DNA from: Robiginitalea sp.
Lineage (GTDB): Bacteria > Bacteroidota > Bacteroidia > Flavobacteriales > Flavobacteriaceae
NCBI GenBank assembly: GCA_024642005.1
Contig: JAHECA010000001.1
Span: 186,001-250,000 of the forward strand
DNA length: 64,000 nt
Direction: 5' to 3'
Shown here: positions 25,645 to 35,109 of the stretch, piece after piece
How the letters are laid out: each line of letters starts with the position of its first letter
How positions within the stretch are numbered: the first letter of the stretch is position 1
Made by a program: the position numbers and the translations under genes
The notes under the pieces: generated by a model
What the model was told of the DNA's origin: nothing
The model's database searches: none
Seen by the model: the letters and a program-made list of their open reading frames with translations, nothing else

Positions 25645-26778
25645 TTATTTCAAAGTAATCATAAATAGATCGCTGGCGATCCCGTCGGCCAGAAATTTCC
25701 CTTTTTGGGTAAGCAGGAGCCGCTCTTCCTCCCTGCGGATGCATTGTTGTTCCAGATGCGGTTGGGCCTGCCTCAACAGATAATCGAGGAATTGCGGGCC
25801 GAATTCATCCCTGATCCGTCCCAGGGCGACACCCCATTCGGTGCGCAACCCGGTCATCACCGCTTCATTGTAGCGCTCCTGCTGGCTAAGCGTCTCCATT
25901 TCAAAATAGCTTTCCTCTGCTTCCAGAGCCCTTATGTATTTCAGGTTGTGGGCCACATTCCAGCGCCGGGTTCGACCGTCGTACGAATGGGCCGAAGGGC
26001 CGATGCCCAGGTAGGGTTTGCCCAGCCAGTAGGCCGTATTGTTCTGCGAATAAAAGCCCGGCTTGCCGAAGTTGGATATCTCGTAATGGGCGTAGCCAGC
26101 CGCATCCAGGGTATCCACCAGGTGGCGGAAATCGGCTTCGGTGCGGTCTTCATCCGGTTCGCCCGACAGGCCCCGGTCAATCTGCGATTGCAGGGCCGTG
26201 GCCGGTTCCACGGTAAGGGCATAGGCCGAAATGTGGGGCGGGTCAAAGCCGAGGGCCGTCTGCAGGGTTTGCTGCCAGGTCTCCGGCCGGCTTCCCGGGA
26301 TGCCGTAAATGAGGTCGATGGAGTAATTGTCGAAATGCCGGCTCGTGGCCTCCAGGCACCGCAGGGCCTCTTCGGCCGTATGCGCCCGGTTCATCCAGCG
26401 GAGTTCCCCGGGCATAAAGCTCTGGACCCCTATACTCAGCCGGTTTACCGGCCCTACGGCCAGTTCCGCAATGCGGGCCGGGCTCAGGTCGTCGGGGTTT
26501 GCTTCCAGGGTAATTTCGGCATCGGGGCTCAGGCTGAATTCCCGGCCAATTTGCTCCAGGAAAGCTTCGATTTCCCCCTGGCTGAGCAGGGAAGGCGTCC
26601 CCCCTCCGAAATAAACCGTTTCCACGGGACTGTCCTGCATTTCCTCCCGCCGTTGGTGCAACTCCCTGTGCATGGCTTGCAACAGGGCCTCCTTGTGTTT
26701 CAGGGTGGTGGAAAAGTGGAAGTCGCAGTAGTGGCAGGCCTGCCGGCAAAAGGGAATATGGAGGTAGATGCCGCTCAT
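25645..26778 (-). CDS. hemW: HemW-like radical SAM protein
   Basis: 377 residues. The radical-SAM cluster motif CxxxCxxC is in FCRQACHYCDFHFS near the N-terminus. The HemN/HemW signature VYFGGGTPSLLS and SIGVQSFMPGELRWMNR follow, and a HemN C-terminal domain closes the protein. The shorter N-terminus compared with true HemN and YCDF rather than FCGC fit HemW, thought to deliver haem rather than oxidise coproporphyrinogen. Compare the true hemN at 53459-54817. It lies 16 bases upstream of the cyclase-family gene on the same strand. Confidence 0.88.
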   Translation of the reverse strand: MSGIYLHIPFCRQACHYCDFHFSTTLKHKEALLQAMHRELHQRREEMQDSPVETVYFGGGTPSLLSQGEIEAFLEQIGREFSLSPDAEITLEANPDDLSPARIAELAVGPVNRLSIGVQSFMPGELRWMNRAHTAEEALRCLEATSRHFDNYSIDLIYGIPGSRPETWQQTLQTALGFDPPHISAYALTVEPATALQSQIDRGLSGEPDEDRTEADFRHLVDTLDAAGYAHYEISNFGKPGFYSQNNTAYWLGKPYLGIGPSAHSYDGRTRRWNVAHNLKYIRALEAEESYFEMETLSQQERYNEAVMTGLRTEWGVALGRIRDEFGPQFLDYLLRQAQPHLEQQCIRREEERLLLTQKGKFLADGIASDLFMITLK

Positions 26779-26941
26779 GGTTTGAAAAATAGGCGCCCGG
26801 ACAGAGCCGAAAGCTGTGCGAAGTTACAAAATCGGGAGGCTGCTGGGAAGGTGCACCCTTCGGGCTTATCTTGTTTCCCGGGAGGGTGGGGGATTGCCCC
26901 CCCTTACCGCAGCTCCGGCGCACCATACCATTGGAATTCCC

Positions 26942-27499
26942 CTACCGGGTGCGGTCGGTATTCTGCTTCACAAAAGCCTCCCACCCCGAATAAGACTTGC
27001 CCACCGTAGGGCTCCCCTGGTTGTAGAAATGGCAAACGGCCGCCGCCAACCCATCGGTGCTGTCGAGGTTCTTGGGGAGGGTTTTGAGTCCGAGCAGGGT
27101 TTGCAGCATTCCCGCCACCTGCTCCTTGCTGGCGTTCCCGTTTCCGGTTATGGCCATCTTGATTTTCTTGGGCAGGTATTCCGTTATGGGAACCTGCCGC
27201 GAAAGGGCTGCAGCCATTGCAACACCCTGGGCCCGCCCCAATTTGAGCATCGACTGCACATTTTTACCATAGAAGGGCGCTTCAATGGCCACCTCGTCCG
27301 GGTGATAGGAATCTATGAGTTCCACGGTCCGGTCGAAGATCAGCTTCAGTTTGGTATAGGGGTCTTCATACTTGCTGAGCAGCAGTTCGTTCATCTGTAC
27401 GAAGTACATCTGCTTCCCCTCCACCCGAATGATGCCAAACCCCATAATGGTGGTGCCGGGATCTATGCCCAGAATAATCTTTTCCACGGGTTTATTCAT
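26942..27499 (-). CDS. ruvC: RuvC Holliday-junction endonuclease
   Basis: 185 residues, RNase-H-like fold. The first catalytic aspartate is in ILGIDPGTTIMGFGI, with the next acidic residues in VAIEAPFYGKNVQS and the C-terminal STDGLAAAVCHF. RuvC dimers resolve Holliday junctions after RuvAB branch migration. ruvA and ruvB are not here. The start overlaps the stop of the upstream lipoprotein gene by 8 bases. Confidence 0.95.
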   Translation of the reverse strand: MNKPVEKIILGIDPGTTIMGFGIIRVEGKQMYFVQMNELLLSKYEDPYTKLKLIFDRTVELIDSYHPDEVAIEAPFYGKNVQSMLKLGRAQGVAMAAALSRQVPITEYLPKKIKMAITGNGNASKEQVAGMLQTLLGLKTLPKNLDSTDGLAAAVCHFYNQGSPTVGKSYSGWEAFVKQNTDRTR

Positions 27500-27980
27500 C
27501 GGTTTTCAACACTAGGGGGATCCGGAATTGGGCCGCTACGGGAATGCCCCTTTTCAGGGCGGGCTCCAGGCGGGGCAGGCTCCTCAGGCTTCGCGCCACG
27601 ATGTTTTTAAATTCGGGGTTTTCGGCCGCCAGCGCCAGGTTCTCCCCGATCTTAAGAACGGAAACCCCGCCCTTGTTGTCTACCAGGAAGTCCACGTACA
27701 GGGTATCGTGCAGGGCATTTTCAGAGCGGAATTCAAAATCTTGCAGGGCCATAGACAGGTGCAGGGTCAGGGTATTCTGGAAACACTCCTGTTGGCCAAG
27801 GCGCGATGCCGTTTCGTCGCAGGCATCAAAGAGCGGGAACTGGTCGAGCTGGTTCCAGTCGATGGTCTGCATCTCGGCGTCTACCAGTTGCCGGGTACGA
27901 GCCTGCTGCGATGGAAACCACTCGCAGGAGCCCAACCCCAGCACCAGCATACAAAGCCCGCATACCGTCCAACTTTTCAT
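27492..27980 (-). CDS. Lipoprotein with TonB-C-like domain, unknown role
   Basis: I start at ATG 27980, giving 162 residues with a lipoprotein signal (LGLGSC, Cys19). The C-terminal half (DTLYVDFLVDNKGGVSVLKIG to LPRLEPALKRGIPVAAQFRIPLVL) resembles the TonB C-terminal/energy-transducer fold common in small Bacteroidota proteins. There is no TonB helix or proline-rich spacer, so it is not a TonB. It overlaps ruvC by 8 bases and is probably co-transcribed with it. Confidence 0.65.
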   Translation of the reverse strand: MKSWTVCGLCMLVLGLGSCEWFPSQQARTRQLVDAEMQTIDWNQLDQFPLFDACDETASRLGQQECFQNTLTLHLSMALQDFEFRSENALHDTLYVDFLVDNKGGVSVLKIGENLALAAENPEFKNIVARSLRSLPRLEPALKRGIPVAAQFRIPLVLKTDE

Positions 27981-28088
27981 AGCGTTCCCAGATCGGTGGG
28001 AAATTACGAATTTTTGGAGGAACCTGACCGAGCGCTGCCCGGCAATCGGAACACCGCCGCCCGCTGCTCCCTTTGCCCCAGAAAGCCC

Positions 28089-28096
28089 TACTTTTG
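28089..28096 (+). promoter_or_regulatory. -7 promoter element of the DUF456 gene
   Basis: TACTTTTG matches TAnnTTTG exactly, 38 bases before the ATG at 28135. No -33 TTG at consensus spacing. Confidence 0.5.
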
Positions 28097-28134
28097 TAAC
28101 ATCGACCTTGTCTTGTCGACCCATACCCGAAAAA

Positions 28135-28650
28135 ATGGACCTCACCCTCCTTTTCCTCGGCCTGCTCTGCATGCTTATCGGCATCCTCGGCAGCATACTG
28201 CCGGTGCTCCCGGGCCCCCCGGTAAGCTGGCTGGGGCTGCTGCTGCTGCAGCTTACCTCGGCGGTGCCCGACCAATGGTGGTTTCTGGGCATTACGGCTG
28301 CGATAGCCCTGGTGGTGGTGGCCCTGGATTACTGGATCCCTGCTCTGGGAACTAAAAAATTTGGGGGGAGCCGGGCCGGGATGGTCGGCACCACGATTGG
28401 CCTTTTGGCAGCCCTGGTTTTCCCTGTGCTGGGACTTGTCGGCATTATCATCTGGCCCTTTTTGGGTGCCCTGGTGGGCGAGCTGGTGAACAAGGCCGAC
28501 CACAGGCAGGCCCTGAAGGCAGCCTTCGGCTCCTTCGTGGGATTTCTGACGGGCACCTTCCTCAAATTCGTGGTGGCCATGGTGTACCTGGGCTTTTTCC
28601 TTTCCGACGCCTGGGAATACCGGGAAGCCCTGTTCCCCTGGTTCAATTAG
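28135..28650 (+). CDS. DUF456 family membrane protein
   Basis: I start at ATG 28135; the open frame extends upstream but lacks homology there. 171 residues with about five membrane helices. The typical DUF456 features are ILGSILPVLPGPPVSWLGLLL, a central GTKKFGGSRAGMVGT loop and GPFLGALVGEL-like WPFLGALVGELVN. Function unknown. Convergent with the nitroreductase gene, 6 bases apart. Confidence 0.85.
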   Translation: MDLTLLFLGLLCMLIGILGSILPVLPGPPVSWLGLLLLQLTSAVPDQWWFLGITAAIALVVVALDYWIPALGTKKFGGSRAGMVGTTIGLLAALVFPVLGLVGIIIWPFLGALVGELVNKADHRQALKAAFGSFVGFLTGTFLKFVVAMVYLGFFLSDAWEYREALFPWFN

Positions 28651-28656
28651 GCCGGC

Positions 28657-29211
28657 TTACAGCCAGACGGTTTTTTCAGATACCGGGCGGCGTGCAGATT
28701 CAGGCGGTTGCTGGTCGTAATACCCCATGTAGAAAAAGCCCAGGCAACGCTCCCCGGGCTGGAGGGTAAAGAACTCCCCCATGTGTCTGATCAGGCCCGG
28801 CGAGCTCCAGTAGGCCCCAATCCCCAGTTCGGTGCAGGTGAGCCACATATTCTGCACCGCCATGGCCACCGCTGCCAGCTCCTCCCATTCCGGCAAGCCT
28901 TCCTGGGGGTCGCGCTGCATGCAGATGGCGATAACCGCCGCCGACTTTACCGGGTTGTTGTACAATTTATTCGCCTTGAATTGTTGGGGTTTGGCCTCGG
29001 TGGACAGGTATTTGTCTCGTAAAAAGGCGCCCAGTTTTTCGCGGCTCCCTGCCTCATGCAGCACTTTAAACCTCCAGGGCTCGGTCTTTTTGTGTGTCGG
29101 GGCCCAGTTGGCCGCTTCTACCAGCTCCTCTAGGGTTTCACGCGAAATGGGCCGATCGTTGTATTGCTGCGGAAAAACGGATCGCCTTCGGCGGATTAAC
29201 GCTTCTATCAT
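28657..29211 (-). CDS. Nitroreductase-family flavoprotein
   Basis: 184 residues. The FMN-binding N-terminal pattern RRRRSVFP followed by EAANWAPTHKKTEPWRFKVL, and a C-terminal segment GAYWSSPGLI with LGFFYMGY, fit the small YdjA-like nitroreductases, which use NAD(P)H to reduce nitro groups, quinones or similar. Stands alone. Confidence 0.88.
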   Translation of the reverse strand: MIEALIRRRRSVFPQQYNDRPISRETLEELVEAANWAPTHKKTEPWRFKVLHEAGSREKLGAFLRDKYLSTEAKPQQFKANKLYNNPVKSAAVIAICMQRDPQEGLPEWEELAAVAMAVQNMWLTCTELGIGAYWSSPGLIRHMGEFFTLQPGERCLGFFYMGYYDQQPPESARRPVSEKTVWL

Positions 29212-29247
29212 AACAGGATTTTTGTTTAAAAATACGACTTAATCCCC

Positions 29248-30138
29248 TTATGAGCCAGCACGGAGGCGCTCGATGCAATGGTCAAGGGCACGGTTCTGAT
29301 GCTCCCTTTTCCAAACCGCAGTGAGCACCGCCCGCTGTCGGATCTGGCCGAGTTCGATAAAGCGCACCCCCAGCTGGAAGCCGTACTGAAGGGAAGTCGG
29401 GACAATGGCAACCCCGAGGCCGGCTTCCACGAGCTTAAAAATGGTATGGGCGTGAACCGATTTATGGGAGATGCGCGGGTGGAAGCCGGCATCTTCACAA
29501 ATGCTGAGCACGGTGCGGTAATAGTCGGGGCTGTATTCGGGACTGAACAGGATAAAGGCCTCTTTGGCCAGCTGAGCCACCGACTTGAAATGCGGTGCCT
29601 TGAGCGGGTGTGCTTCGGGGAGTACCAGGGAAAAAGTTTCGCGTACCACCGCACAGCTTTCGAGCTCAGGCGGCAGGTCAGACAGGCGTATAAACCCCAG
29701 GTCGAGACTTTCCTCCATGAGCGCCCGCACCTGCTCCTGATTGGATCGCTCCTCGAGGCTGGTGTGCAATTCGGGATGGGCTTCTTTCAGGCCCAGCAGC
29801 AAGCCAGGGATCACTGCCTGCATGGCTGAGCCCAAAAAACCGATGCGGATTTCCCCGGCCCTGCCCGCGCCGATGCGACAGGTCTGCTCGCAGGTGCTGG
29901 CCAGGCGGTTGAGCTGAGGCACTAACTGCTCGCGCAGGAAGCGTCCGGCCGAAGTAAGGGAAACCGACCTGCGGTCGCGTTCGAACAGGGCGGTCCCGAG
30001 GTGGAACTCCAGCTGGGCAATCTGCCGGCTCAGGCCGGGCTGGGAAATATGCAGCTCCTGGGCTGCCCGGTGAAAATTCAGGTGCTCGGCCACGGCCATG
30101 AAATAACGCAAGTGCCGGAGCTCAATCTGATTACTCAT
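29248..30138 (-). CDS. LysR-type regulator, probable regulator of hut genes
   Basis: I take ATG 30138 ([13 protein letters not shown]) over the TTG nine bases upstream; 296 residues. The N-terminal winged helix-turn-helix has [20 protein letters not shown], followed by the linker and a co-inducer domain (about 92-290). It is transcribed divergently from hutH, the usual arrangement of a LysR regulator and its target, with a palindrome between them. Histidine-utilisation regulators are often HutC (GntR), so a LysR here is a variation. Urocanate is a plausible co-inducer, by inference. Confidence 0.85.
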   Translation of the reverse strand: MSNQIELRHLRYFMAVAEHLNFHRAAQELHISQPGLSRQIAQLEFHLGTALFERDRRSVSLTSAGRFLREQLVPQLNRLASTCEQTCRIGAGRAGEIRIGFLGSAMQAVIPGLLLGLKEAHPELHTSLEERSNQEQVRALMEESLDLGFIRLSDLPPELESCAVVRETFSLVLPEAHPLKAPHFKSVAQLAKEAFILFSPEYSPDYYRTVLSICEDAGFHPRISHKSVHAHTIFKLVEAGLGVAIVPTSLQYGFQLGVRFIELGQIRQRAVLTAVWKREHQNRALDHCIERLRAGS

Positions 30139-30175
30139 AGTTATCAATTACTGATGCAATCGCATCATAACTTAT
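30139..30175. promoter_or_regulatory. Candidate LysR operator and hut promoter region
   Basis: TGATGC (30152-30157) and GCATCA (30162-30167) form a perfect 6-bp inverted repeat with a 4-base spacer, inside a looser outer pair AGTTAT/ATAACT. It sits midway between the LysR start and hutH. A -7-like TACTTTTA follows at 30189-30196, so the palindrome lies just upstream of the hut promoter, where LysR activators bind. Confidence 0.55.
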
Positions 30176-30219
30176 CAAACTTAATACGTACTTTTAACAT
30201 ATACAACACCCATTTCAGC

Positions 30220-31800
30220 ATGGCAGAACAACAAGCCGTTTTCGCTTACGGCGAGTCGCATCTCACCGCCGGTAAGGCGCTGGCCCTGGCACGGGGCAGC
30301 CTGGCCGGCACCCTGAGCCCCGATACCCGTGAGCGGGTCAGGGCCAGTCAACAGATTGTGGAACGCATCGTGGCAGGGGGCGTCCCGGTTTACGGGATCA
30401 ACACAGGCTTCGGGCCCCTGTGTACCACCCGCATTTCGGCCTCTGAGACCAGCCGCCTGCAGGTGAATATTCTGAAAAGCCACAGCGTGGGCGTGGGCAC
30501 GCCGGTAGACCCGGAAATTGCCCGCCTTATGCTCATCCTGAAGCTGCACGCCCTGGCCAGGGGGCATTCGGGCATACGGGAAGCTACCCTCGACCGCATG
30601 CTCTGGCACGTGCAGCACGATGCCATTCCCCATGTGCCTTCCCAGGGCTCGGTTGGAGCTTCAGGCGACCTGGCCCCCCTGGCCCATCTGTTTCTCCCCT
30701 TAATCGGGCTTGGGCAGGTGTATTACCAAGGGGCGCTCATCCCGGCTTCCGAACTGCTACACACCAACGGCCTGAATCCACTGGAACTGGGCCCTAAAGA
30801 AGGACTGGCCCTGATCAATGGCACCCAGTTTATCGCCGCACACGCCGTAAAGGTGATTGAAAAGATGCACGGCTGCCTCTCGCAGGCCGACATCGTCGGG
30901 GCCATGATGATCGAAGGCTTGCAGGGGTCGGTGAAGCCCTTCCACGAAGCCCTCCACGCCCTGCGGCCCTATAAGGGCAACTCCCATGTGGCAGAGCGCG
31001 TTCGCAGATTGCTCAAGGGTTCGGAAATACTGGAAGACCATATTGATTGCGAGCGGGTACAGGACCCCTACTCTTTGCGCTGCATTCCACAGGTGCACGG
31101 CGCATCCCGTACAGCCTGGCAGCACCTGAAGGAGCTGCTGGAAATCGAGTTGAACGCGGTTACCGACAACCCGGTGATTATCGACGAAGCGCTCTCGATC
31201 AGCGGGGGGAATTTTCACGGGCAACCCCTGGCCATGGCCCTCGACTACGCTTGCCTGGCGGCCTCGGAAATCGGCAACATTTCAGACCGCCGCATCTACC
31301 TGGCCCTGGAAGGCAACAGCACCGGCCTGCCCAAACTGCTCATGAAAGACACCGGCCTGAATTCGGGTTACATGATGCTGCAGTACACTTCAGCGGCTCT
31401 GGCCAGCGAGAACAAAAGCCTGTGCTTTCCGGCCAGCGCCGACAGCATTCCCACCTCAATGGGGCAGGAAGACCATGTGAGCATGGGCTCCATCTCGGGC
31501 CGCAAGGCCCTGCAGGTTATTGAAAATGTGGAGAAAATCCTGTCCATTGAACTGCTCACCGCCGCCCAGGCCTTCGAATTTCGCAAACCCCTCAAATCGG
31601 GCTGGTTTCTGGAAAAGGCACACGAACTGGTCCGCAGCCGCGTAACCTTCGCTGTAGAAGACCGCGTTTTTGCCGACGACATCCAGGCCGGCCTGGAATT
31701 AATCCGCTCCGGGGCGCTCATCCGCCTGCTCGATTCGGTCTCCAAAAGGAAGGCCCTCTCCCTGAAAACTCCGCACGATGCTTTGTTTGAAAACTTTTGA
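30220..31800 (+). CDS. hutH: Histidine ammonia-lyase
   Basis: I start at ATG 30220 (MAEQQAVFAYGESHL), giving 526 residues, near the usual length of about 510. The self-processing Ala147-Ser148-Gly149 in GSVGASGDLAPL forms the MIO electrophile. The active-site stretches NGTQFIAAHAVKV, YSLRCIPQVHGAS and DNPVI are all present. It removes ammonia from L-histidine to give urocanate, the first step of the pathway. First gene of hutHIUG; the stop is 5 bases before hutI. Confidence 0.96.
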   Translation: MAEQQAVFAYGESHLTAGKALALARGSLAGTLSPDTRERVRASQQIVERIVAGGVPVYGINTGFGPLCTTRISASETSRLQVNILKSHSVGVGTPVDPEIARLMLILKLHALARGHSGIREATLDRMLWHVQHDAIPHVPSQGSVGASGDLAPLAHLFLPLIGLGQVYYQGALIPASELLHTNGLNPLELGPKEGLALINGTQFIAAHAVKVIEKMHGCLSQADIVGAMMIEGLQGSVKPFHEALHALRPYKGNSHVAERVRRLLKGSEILEDHIDCERVQDPYSLRCIPQVHGASRTAWQHLKELLEIELNAVTDNPVIIDEALSISGGNFHGQPLAMALDYACLAASEIGNISDRRIYLALEGNSTGLPKLLMKDTGLNSGYMMLQYTSAALASENKSLCFPASADSIPTSMGQEDHVSMGSISGRKALQVIENVEKILSIELLTAAQAFEFRKPLKSGWFLEKAHELVRSRVTFAVEDRVFADDIQAGLELIRSGALIRLLDSVSKRKALSLKTPHDALFENF

Positions 31801-31805
31801 CAGCC

Positions 31806-33083
31806 ATGCCTGAACCTGCCACCCCCTCCTACCTGCTGCTGGGCCCCTTTGCCCAACTCATCCCCATGGCCGGGCTCGCCCTGAAAGGGCCACTGCGTGA
31901 CGCCGACATGCCGGTTTTGACCAACGCCGGGCTGCTCTTGCAGGGAGCTGAGATCGTTGCCACAGGACCTTACGACATCCTGGAGCAACAGGCCCGTGAA
32001 CTCAGGGCCGACCACTTCCGGCCCGATGGGGATGCCGTCTGCTTGCCGGGCCTGATCGATTCCCATACCCACAGCTGCTTTGCAGGGAGCAGGGCCCGCG
32101 ATTACGCCCTGCGAAACAGCGGGAGCACCTACCTGGAAATCGCCGAGGCAGGCGGGGGCATCTGGGACACCGTTACCCAGACCCGGAAAGCCGACCCCAC
32201 CACCCTCGAACGCCTGCTGCGGGAGCGCTGCAAACGCTTCACGGCCGACGGCATCACCACCCTTGAGGTGAAAAGCGGGTACGGCCTCTCGGTGGAAGCC
32301 GAATTGAAAATGTTGCGGGTAATCCGTTCCGCCGCTGCCCGGGTAGTTCAGGACCTGGTCCCTACCTGCCTGGCGGCCCATATGGTCCCCCGCGATTTCG
32401 AAGGCAGTGCGGAAGCATACCTGAAACACATCGAAAATGACCTGTTGCCGGTAGTGCGCACCGAGGGCCTTGCCGACCGGGTTGACGCCTTTGTCGAGCG
32501 CAGCGCTTTCAGCCCGCAGCAAATAGGGCCCTTCTTTGAGGCGGCCCGCCGGATGGGTTTTGGCATTACGGTGCATGCCGACCAGTTCACCACGGGAGGC
32601 AGCGCCGCAGCTATTGCCGGCGGAGCGCTCAGCGCCGACCACCTGGAGGCCAGCGGTCCGGCAGAAGTAGCCGCCCTGGCCAACAGTTCGGTAATCGCCA
32701 CGGCCCTGCCCGGGGCCAGCCTGGGTCTGGGATGCGGCTATACACCGGCCCGGGCACTTCTCGATGCAGGGGGCAGCCTGGCCATCGCCAGCGATTTCAA
32801 CCCGGGCTCTGCCCCTATGGGCGACCTGCTGGCCCAGGCGGCCATCCTCGGGGCGGCCGAAAAACTGTCGAACGCCGAGGTGCTGGCGGGCATTACCTTC
32901 CGGGCCGCTGCCGCCCTGGGCCTCAACGACCGGGGACGACTGGAAGCCGGCAAGAAGGCCGACCTGGTGGTGTTCCCCTGCGACCATTACAATGAAATCT
33001 TGTATCACCAGGGCCGCCTAAAGCCCGTTTCCGTTTGGAAAAACGGGCGCTGCGTGCTGGACCTTTCGAAAACCGCATCATGA
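31806..33083 (+). CDS. hutI: Imidazolonepropionase
   Basis: I take ATG 31806; a TTG at 31797 overlapping the hutH stop is an alternative. 425 residues. The amidohydrolase metal motif is DSHTH (H87, H89), followed by AGSRARDY, KSGYGL, FVERSAF, VHADQF and SDFNPGS, all signatures of HutI. It opens imidazolonepropionate to N-formimino-L-glutamate (third step). Its stop overlaps the hutU start in ATGA, so the two are translationally coupled. Confidence 0.95.
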   Translation: MPEPATPSYLLLGPFAQLIPMAGLALKGPLRDADMPVLTNAGLLLQGAEIVATGPYDILEQQARELRADHFRPDGDAVCLPGLIDSHTHSCFAGSRARDYALRNSGSTYLEIAEAGGGIWDTVTQTRKADPTTLERLLRERCKRFTADGITTLEVKSGYGLSVEAELKMLRVIRSAAARVVQDLVPTCLAAHMVPRDFEGSAEAYLKHIENDLLPVVRTEGLADRVDAFVERSAFSPQQIGPFFEAARRMGFGITVHADQFTTGGSAAAIAGGALSADHLEASGPAEVAALANSSVIATALPGASLGLGCGYTPARALLDAGGSLAIASDFNPGSAPMGDLLAQAAILGAAEKLSNAEVLAGITFRAAAALGLNDRGRLEAGKKADLVVFPCDHYNEILYHQGRLKPVSVWKNGRCVLDLSKTAS

Positions 33084-35107
33084 AAGCATCTGATTCCCTC
33101 GCCGGCTTTCAGGCCGCCGTTAGCCGGGGCATCCCGGCCGAACTTCCTCCCCCCGGGCAGCGCGACCCGGCAGTGTCGCATGCCCCCAGGCGCAAAGACA
33201 TTTTGAGTTCCGATGAAAAAAAACTGGCCCTTCGCAACGCCCTGCGCTATTTCCCGGCGCACTGGCACCGGGAACTGGCCCCCGAATTCCTCGACGAGCT
33301 GCACCGGTACGGTCGCATTTACATGTACCGCTTCAAGCCGGAATACCCGATATACGCACGACCCATTGACGCCTACCCGGCCCGTACGCGCGAAGCCGCC
33401 GCCATCATGCTCATGATCCAGAACAACCTGGACCCCAGTGTGGCGCAGCACCCCGACGAGCTCATCACCTACGGGGGCAACGGGGCGGTGTTTCAGAACT
33501 GGGCGCAGTACCTGCTCGCCATGAAGTACCTTTCAGAGATGGGCGGGTCCCAGACCCTGCACATGTATTCGGGCCACCCGATGGGCCTTTTCCCGTCGTC
33601 CCCGGCTGCCCCCCGCGTGGTGGTCACCAACGGCATGATGATCCCGAATTACTCCAAACCCGACGACTGGGAGCGGTTCAATGCCCTGGGGGTAACCCAG
33701 TACGGGCAGATGACCGCCGGCTCCTATATGTACATCGGGCCCCAGGGCATTGTACACGGCACCACCATTACGGTGCTGAACGCCTTCCGCAGGGTGCTGC
33801 CAAAACAGCAGGACTTCCGGGGCCAGATCTTCTTAACCTCGGGGCTGGGCGGCATGAGCGGGGCCCAACCCAAGGCAGGCAACATTGCCGGGTGCGTTAC
33901 GGTTTGCGCAGAAGTAAACCCTGCCGCCGCCTACAAACGACACGAGCAGGGCTGGGTAGACGAGCTGTTTGCCGACCTGGATGGGCTGGTGGGCCGCACC
34001 CGAAGGGCCGCGGCAGACAAGGAGGTAGTTTCCCTGGCATATGTGGGCAACGTGGTGGACCTCTGGGAGCGCTTTGCCGACGAAGGCCTGTACGCCGTGC
34101 TGGGCAGCGACCAGACTTCCCTCCACAACCCCTGGGCCGGTGGGTACTACCCGGCCGGCCTCAGTTTTGAAGAGGCCAACACCCTCATGGCAACCGACCC
34201 TGAGGCCTTCCGGGAAAAAGTACAGGAATCGCTGAGAAGGCAGGTGGCGGCCATTAACCGGCATACCGAGAACGGCACCTATTTCTTCGATTACGGGAAT
34301 GCTTTCCTGCTCGAAGCCTCCCGGGCCGGGGCCGACATCCTGGGTTCCGACGGTTCAGGCTTCCGCTACCCCTCCTATGTGCAGGACATTCTGGGGCCGC
34401 TCTGCTTCGACTACGGTTTCGGTCCTTTTCGCTGGGTCTGTACCTCGGGCGACCCGGCAGACCTCCGCGCCACCGACCGCATTGCCCGGCAAGTACTTGA
34501 GGCACAGCTGGCAAAAGCCCCCGCATCGATTCACGGGCAGCTGGCCGACAATATCCGGTGGATTGCCCAGGCCGAGGAAAACGCCCTGGTAGTAGGTTCG
34601 CAGGCGCGCATCCTCTACGCCGATGCCGAAGGGCGCATCGCCATCGCCGACGCCTTTAACCAGGCCATCGCCCGGGGAGACCTGAAGGCCCCCGTGGTAC
34701 TGGGACGCGACCACCACGACGTGAGCGGCACCGACAGCCCCTACCGCGAAACGAGCAATATCTACGACGGCAGCCAATTTACCGCCGATATGGCCATTCA
34801 CAATGTGATCGGCGACAGCTTCAGGGGGGCCAGCTGGGTTTCCATCCACAATGGCGGAGGCGTGGGTTGGGGCGAAGTGATCAACGGCGGGTTTGGCCTG
34901 TTGCTTGACGGGTCAACGGAGGCTGCCCAGCGCCTGCGCAATATGCTTTTCTACGACGTAAACAACGGAATAGCCCGACGCAGCTGGGCCCGGAACCCGG
35001 GGGCCAGGGAGGCTCTCGTGCGGGAAATGCAGCGCACGCCCGGCTTGCAGGTAACCCTCCCTGAGGCAGTTGCCGACCCGATTCTCGACACCTTATTCCC
35101 CTCCTGA
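33080..35107 (+). CDS. hutU: Urocanate hydratase
   Basis: Start ATG 33080 overlaps the hutI stop; 675 residues, longer than the roughly 560 of Proteobacterial HutU but in line with the longer eukaryote-like form, which has an N-terminal extension (here about 1-110). NAD-binding features are TSGLGGMSGAQPKAGN, with YGGNGAVFQNW and SGHPMGLFPS before it and the C-terminal HNGGGVGWGEVINGG. It hydrates urocanate to imidazolonepropionate (second step) with tightly bound NAD. Confidence 0.95.
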   Translation: MKASDSLAGFQAAVSRGIPAELPPPGQRDPAVSHAPRRKDILSSDEKKLALRNALRYFPAHWHRELAPEFLDELHRYGRIYMYRFKPEYPIYARPIDAYPARTREAAAIMLMIQNNLDPSVAQHPDELITYGGNGAVFQNWAQYLLAMKYLSEMGGSQTLHMYSGHPMGLFPSSPAAPRVVVTNGMMIPNYSKPDDWERFNALGVTQYGQMTAGSYMYIGPQGIVHGTTITVLNAFRRVLPKQQDFRGQIFLTSGLGGMSGAQPKAGNIAGCVTVCAEVNPAAAYKRHEQGWVDELFADLDGLVGRTRRAAADKEVVSLAYVGNVVDLWERFADEGLYAVLGSDQTSLHNPWAGGYYPAGLSFEEANTLMATDPEAFREKVQESLRRQVAAINRHTENGTYFFDYGNAFLLEASRAGADILGSDGSGFRYPSYVQDILGPLCFDYGFGPFRWVCTSGDPADLRATDRIARQVLEAQLAKAPASIHGQLADNIRWIAQAEENALVVGSQARILYADAEGRIAIADAFNQAIARGDLKAPVVLGRDHHDVSGTDSPYRETSNIYDGSQFTADMAIHNVIGDSFRGASWVSIHNGGGVGWGEVINGGFGLLLDGSTEAAQRLRNMLFYDVNNGIARRSWARNPGAREALVREMQRTPGLQVTLPEAVADPILDTLFPS

Positions 35108-35109
35108 TT

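Noticed and set aside
26816-26941. Possible small gene between ruvC and hemW-like genes
   Set aside because: The open frame there runs on antisense into ruvC and shows no start signal or conserved motif.
25705-27009. 434-codon plus-strand frame opposite the hemW-like gene
   Set aside because: Shadow of the radical-SAM gene; no start context and no homology seen.
31368-33008. 546-codon open frame on the minus strand across hutH-hutI
   Set aside because: It is antisense to two clear enzymes, has low-complexity composition and no recognisable domain; long antisense frames are expected in GC-rich coding DNA.
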